From positions 248,001 to 312,000 of the forward strand of contig BROG01000230.1 in NCBI GenBank assembly GCA_030159075.1: DNA of 64,000 nt, given 5' to 3'. A program made the translations under genes and the position numbers. Below, in pieces: positions 61,390 to 64,000 of the stretch; position 1 is the stretch's first letter; each line of letters opens with the position of its first letter. The DNA comes from Atrina japonica. Taxonomy: Eukaryota > Mollusca > Bivalvia > Pterioida > Pinnidae. The notes under the pieces were generated by a model. The model was given only the letters and a program-made list of their open reading frames with translations, was not told the origin of the DNA and did not search any database.

Positions 61390-62916
61390 GTCGAATTTAA
61401 AATAGATGTAGTTTCGAAAGGGAAAGGTTATCAAATATATCAACAGTCAAACCCAGCATTATGATATTCTATACACAAACCTTGTCTGTGATTCGGGATG
61501 ATTTAATGTTTATTACACTTTACCATTTTAAAAAACTAACACGTTTTTGCAGCAATTAAAAAATATACGTTTTGTTTGACATTAAGCGATATATACTTTA
61601 AGACAATGTTAAGTTTACGAGGTGATGTTTGCAGTTGTTACTTATTTCTATTTTATTTGCTACGACAGGAAACAAAAATAAAGTCCAAAATGTTCCATGA
61701 TAAAAACATCGTAAAACACGGTGAGCAACTTGTACGTTCAAGTAATTAATTTTGTAGGACATGAACTTTGGGCAATTATAAATCAGATGACAACATTTTA
61801 CTACTAACACATTGTTAAATCCACTTACTTGCAAACATCGTTATTATGATAGCTTGTATTCATCTAAAAGTATCTATATTCATCGTGTTGATTTTATCAT
61901 TTGATTTACGTGTATTTTACGACTGTATAGTCACAGGTACTTGGGGACCGCAATTTGTATTTTATTTTTAATATTTGTTAGTTTATTATCATTTGCAATA
62001 TTACTCAACACCATTGGTGTAATTTTGCTTATTTTCGAGGATTTACCCACGTTTAGATTATGCCCCGTTTCAAATGATATATGTATAAAAAATCAAACAT
62101 ATTGCTTCATATGAGGTCTCCAAATTCAGTAAAACATATATCATACAAACATAAACAACTATAAAGTGTTAAAAATTTCGTGTGATAATTAAAATGATGT
62201 ATACTAACCTGTGTTACGATGTAAGAAACTTCATGAAATACATCTATTAAGAAGTTATGCCATGCATTTATATCACGAAATGATTTTAATGACGGGAACG
62301 GATTTGTATTGGAAAATGACATTCTGAGGGTCAAATGTGTATACAAAATTCCAGGAATCTAAAACGTCTGTATGGTAATTAACTCTCAGAGTAAATCCTG
62401 TGTTTTGAGACTAGAATCCTAGTGCCACATGTCAGGTAAAGTCATTTCCTACCATACTTCAAATTTCACTGCTCCAGATATATGACACGTAAAATTCTAA
62501 TTAATTAGCTAAACCTAAATTTTATTCAGTTAAACCCTATTAATTCGCATCAACTGAAGAAAGACTAGGTTTATCTGAGGAAATCTAGGTTTAACTGCAC
62601 CAAAATGAATTAAATGTCTACAGAATAAAATCTTGTAGGTATATCACAAGATACCAAGGTATAAATCTTTAATTGATTATGGTAGAGTTAAAACTAATTT
62701 CGTTCTCAGTTCAATCCAATTTTGTTCTTTGTTTAACCTAGTTCTCCAAAACTACACCTAGGTTTCTCGAAAATGACATTGAAAAACTAAACTGAAAAAA
62801 CTAAGGATATCGGGCACAAGTTAGAAAGGGAGTCACCCAAGATGCAGATATTCCGAAACAGTCAACATCAAGGGGTTGCAGGATGTGTGATGTATGGGGC
62901 GGCAATACTAATAAAA

Positions 62917-63773
62917 TTATGTTTTTTTTAATTTGTCCAGTGGATTACTTCTAAGGAAATATGTGATATATGTAATATGTTCATCATAAAACGATAGATT
63001 TTTGTCACCATCGGGGTCACGCTGTGCATATTTGAGAAAATGATAATTCAGACATGTTTTAAATGTTCCTGCGTTTGACCCGCCGGACATACATGCATCA
63101 GTTCCAGGGAGAGAACCTTTCAGATGTGGTAAAAGCTGCTTACCTTTGAATACAAAGAAAGGTGGTAACGCAGACCCAATTGCATTTGCACATGAAGTTA
63201 AAGTTGGAGTGCCGGATTTTGGAGAAGTCACAGTTTGTGGTTTTGTACCCCTAGCTATTACAACTTTGTGAGGCTTGTGATTGGTTTGCAAACCAGTTTC
63301 ATCATTCAGTATTTTATTTAATTCTTCAAAGCAATTAGTAACAACATTTTCTGTCAGGGTTGCTGTCCTTGTGGACTCTAGTTCCCTAGGTTTAATAATT
63401 GACAACTAGTTCCATAAAGCCATAATGCCATTTGTTACAGAGTTTTTTTGTTGGGTCCTTCCTTCCAAGCTCTACTGCCATATTTGAAGCAAGGGATGTT
63501 ACTTCCAATTTTGAGTAACCATATCTCCGCCATCATTTTAACAATATGGTTCACAAGCTCTGATTCGTCCTTGAAAAATAATTACTCCTACCTAATGTGG
63601 AATTTATATTTTTCCCCTACAACTCTGTCATGCAAGATCTGTGCAGGGACACCAAATCCTCTTGCAGCTTCATTTACTTTTAAATGTTCAATTTTAACAG
63701 TAGAAAATGTTTCCAGAAGATTTTCTGTCTGGTAAAGTCTATATGACTTTGCTTTTTTCTTCCTTGGTTTCAT
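62917..63773 (-). pseudogene. Broken pogo/Tigger-type transposase
   Basis: Two frames on the minus strand. At 63773-63588 is an N-terminal helix-turn-helix of the psq type (LKVNEAARGFGVPAQILHDR). At 63405-62917 is part of the DDE domain: NDETGLQTNHKPHKVV with the first Asp, LPPFFVFKGKQLLPHLKGS, and FYDEHITYI at the second Asp. Stops and a frame change separate them (a DESELVNHIVKMMAE block lies in the gap, in another frame), and the third acidic residue is missing. It cannot be active. Confidence 0.8.
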
Positions 63774-63799
63774 CTACAAACAAAATAAATATGAAAATT

Positions 63800-64000
63800 T
63801 CAGATACCAAAGTATAAATCAATAGAATGTCCAGGACATAGATACAAATCCGGTAAAAATGGACAAACACGGACCTCTAGAAACCAAGAGTTAGGATCAA
63901 GTGCCATGGAGTAGTAAGCATCCCCTGTCGACCGGTCACACCCGCCGTGAGTCCACAGTCTCAACAACCACCAACGAAAAGGCAACTCAACATTTCACTT
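63800..64000 (-). repeat. Copy of the dispersed repeat family (most complete end)
   Basis: In the minus sense it contains GGACTCACGGCGGGTGTGAC, CGACAGGGGATGCTTACTAC, TCCATGGCACTTGATCC and TTTTTACCGGATTTGTATCT. The other copies share only the second half. It continues to the window edge. Confidence 0.6.

Larger units (their letters stand above)
58973..62900. other. Region upstream of gene 3, old repeats only
   Basis: No coding exon is recognisable. The first coding exon of gene 3 begins at an acceptor (58972), so a noncoding first exon should lie here or beyond; I could not fix it. Contains repeat pieces listed separately, and a stretch near 62520-62800 with several inverted CTAGGTTTA-like words. 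Confidence 0.4.

Noticed and set aside
63448..63735. A 95-codon plus-strand frame
   Set aside because: Antisense shadow of the broken transposase on the minus strand.

Overview
The window looks like nuclear DNA of an animal, most likely a mollusc and probably a bivalve. It is AT-rich and intron-rich, crowded with minisatellites, tRNA-derived SINEs and hammerhead-ribozyme-like repeats, and has no operons or bacterial signals. The organism call is an inference from repeat style and gene structure; no marker gene here fixes the species.

The real genes are three paralogues of the DRAM/Frag1/TMEM150 family (six-pass membrane proteins; vertebrate DRAM1/DRAM2 act in lysosomes and autophagy). I rebuilt them exon by exon from GT/AG sites, codon phase and homology. 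Gene 1 (+): 8 coding exons, 6416-15249, 276 aa. Gene 2 (-): 8 coding exons, 34883-23694, 282 aa, with a likely CpG-containing first exon near 45.7 kb and a possible 5-kb 3' UTR. Gene 3 (-): 7 coding exons, 58929-49245, 267 aa, the most DRAM2-like. Intron positions and phases agree across all three, including a shared T/C|GTATCC donor after exon 5 and a tiny sixth exon (59, 59 and 77 bp). Genes 1 and 2 converge; genes 2 and 3 are head-to-tail.

Most remaining sequence is repetitive. 0-5 kb: broken reverse transcriptase pieces. 5.1-6.4 kb: a foldback and a 30-bp array before gene 1. 15.9-18.7 kb: intergenic. 18.7-23.7 kb: mostly repeat-poor, probable gene 2 3' UTR. 24-39.7 kb: gene 2 introns packed with about ten minisatellites, including 51-bp and 46-bp arrays of about 2 kb each. 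39.7-47.8 kb: unclassified repeats, SINEs and a mariner fragment. 47.8-59 kb: gene 3, its 3' flank and hammerhead-bearing repeats in its introns. 59-64 kb: old repeats and a broken pogo-like transposase.

The most unusual observation is that several minisatellites are made of exon-intron junctions of the host gene. In gene 2, about 30 copies of a 42-bp unit carry the last ~22 bp of exon 6 plus its GTAAGT donor, in frame. Exon 5 is flanked by arrays of its own 3' splice site (76-bp unit) and its own 5' splice site (about 71-bp unit). The exon 1 acceptor is also duplicated. In gene 1, intron 1 opens with a 59-bp array whose units end in an acceptor-like tract joined to a donor, resembling recursive splice sites. 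A second notable signal is a set of repeats that fold as type I hammerhead ribozymes.
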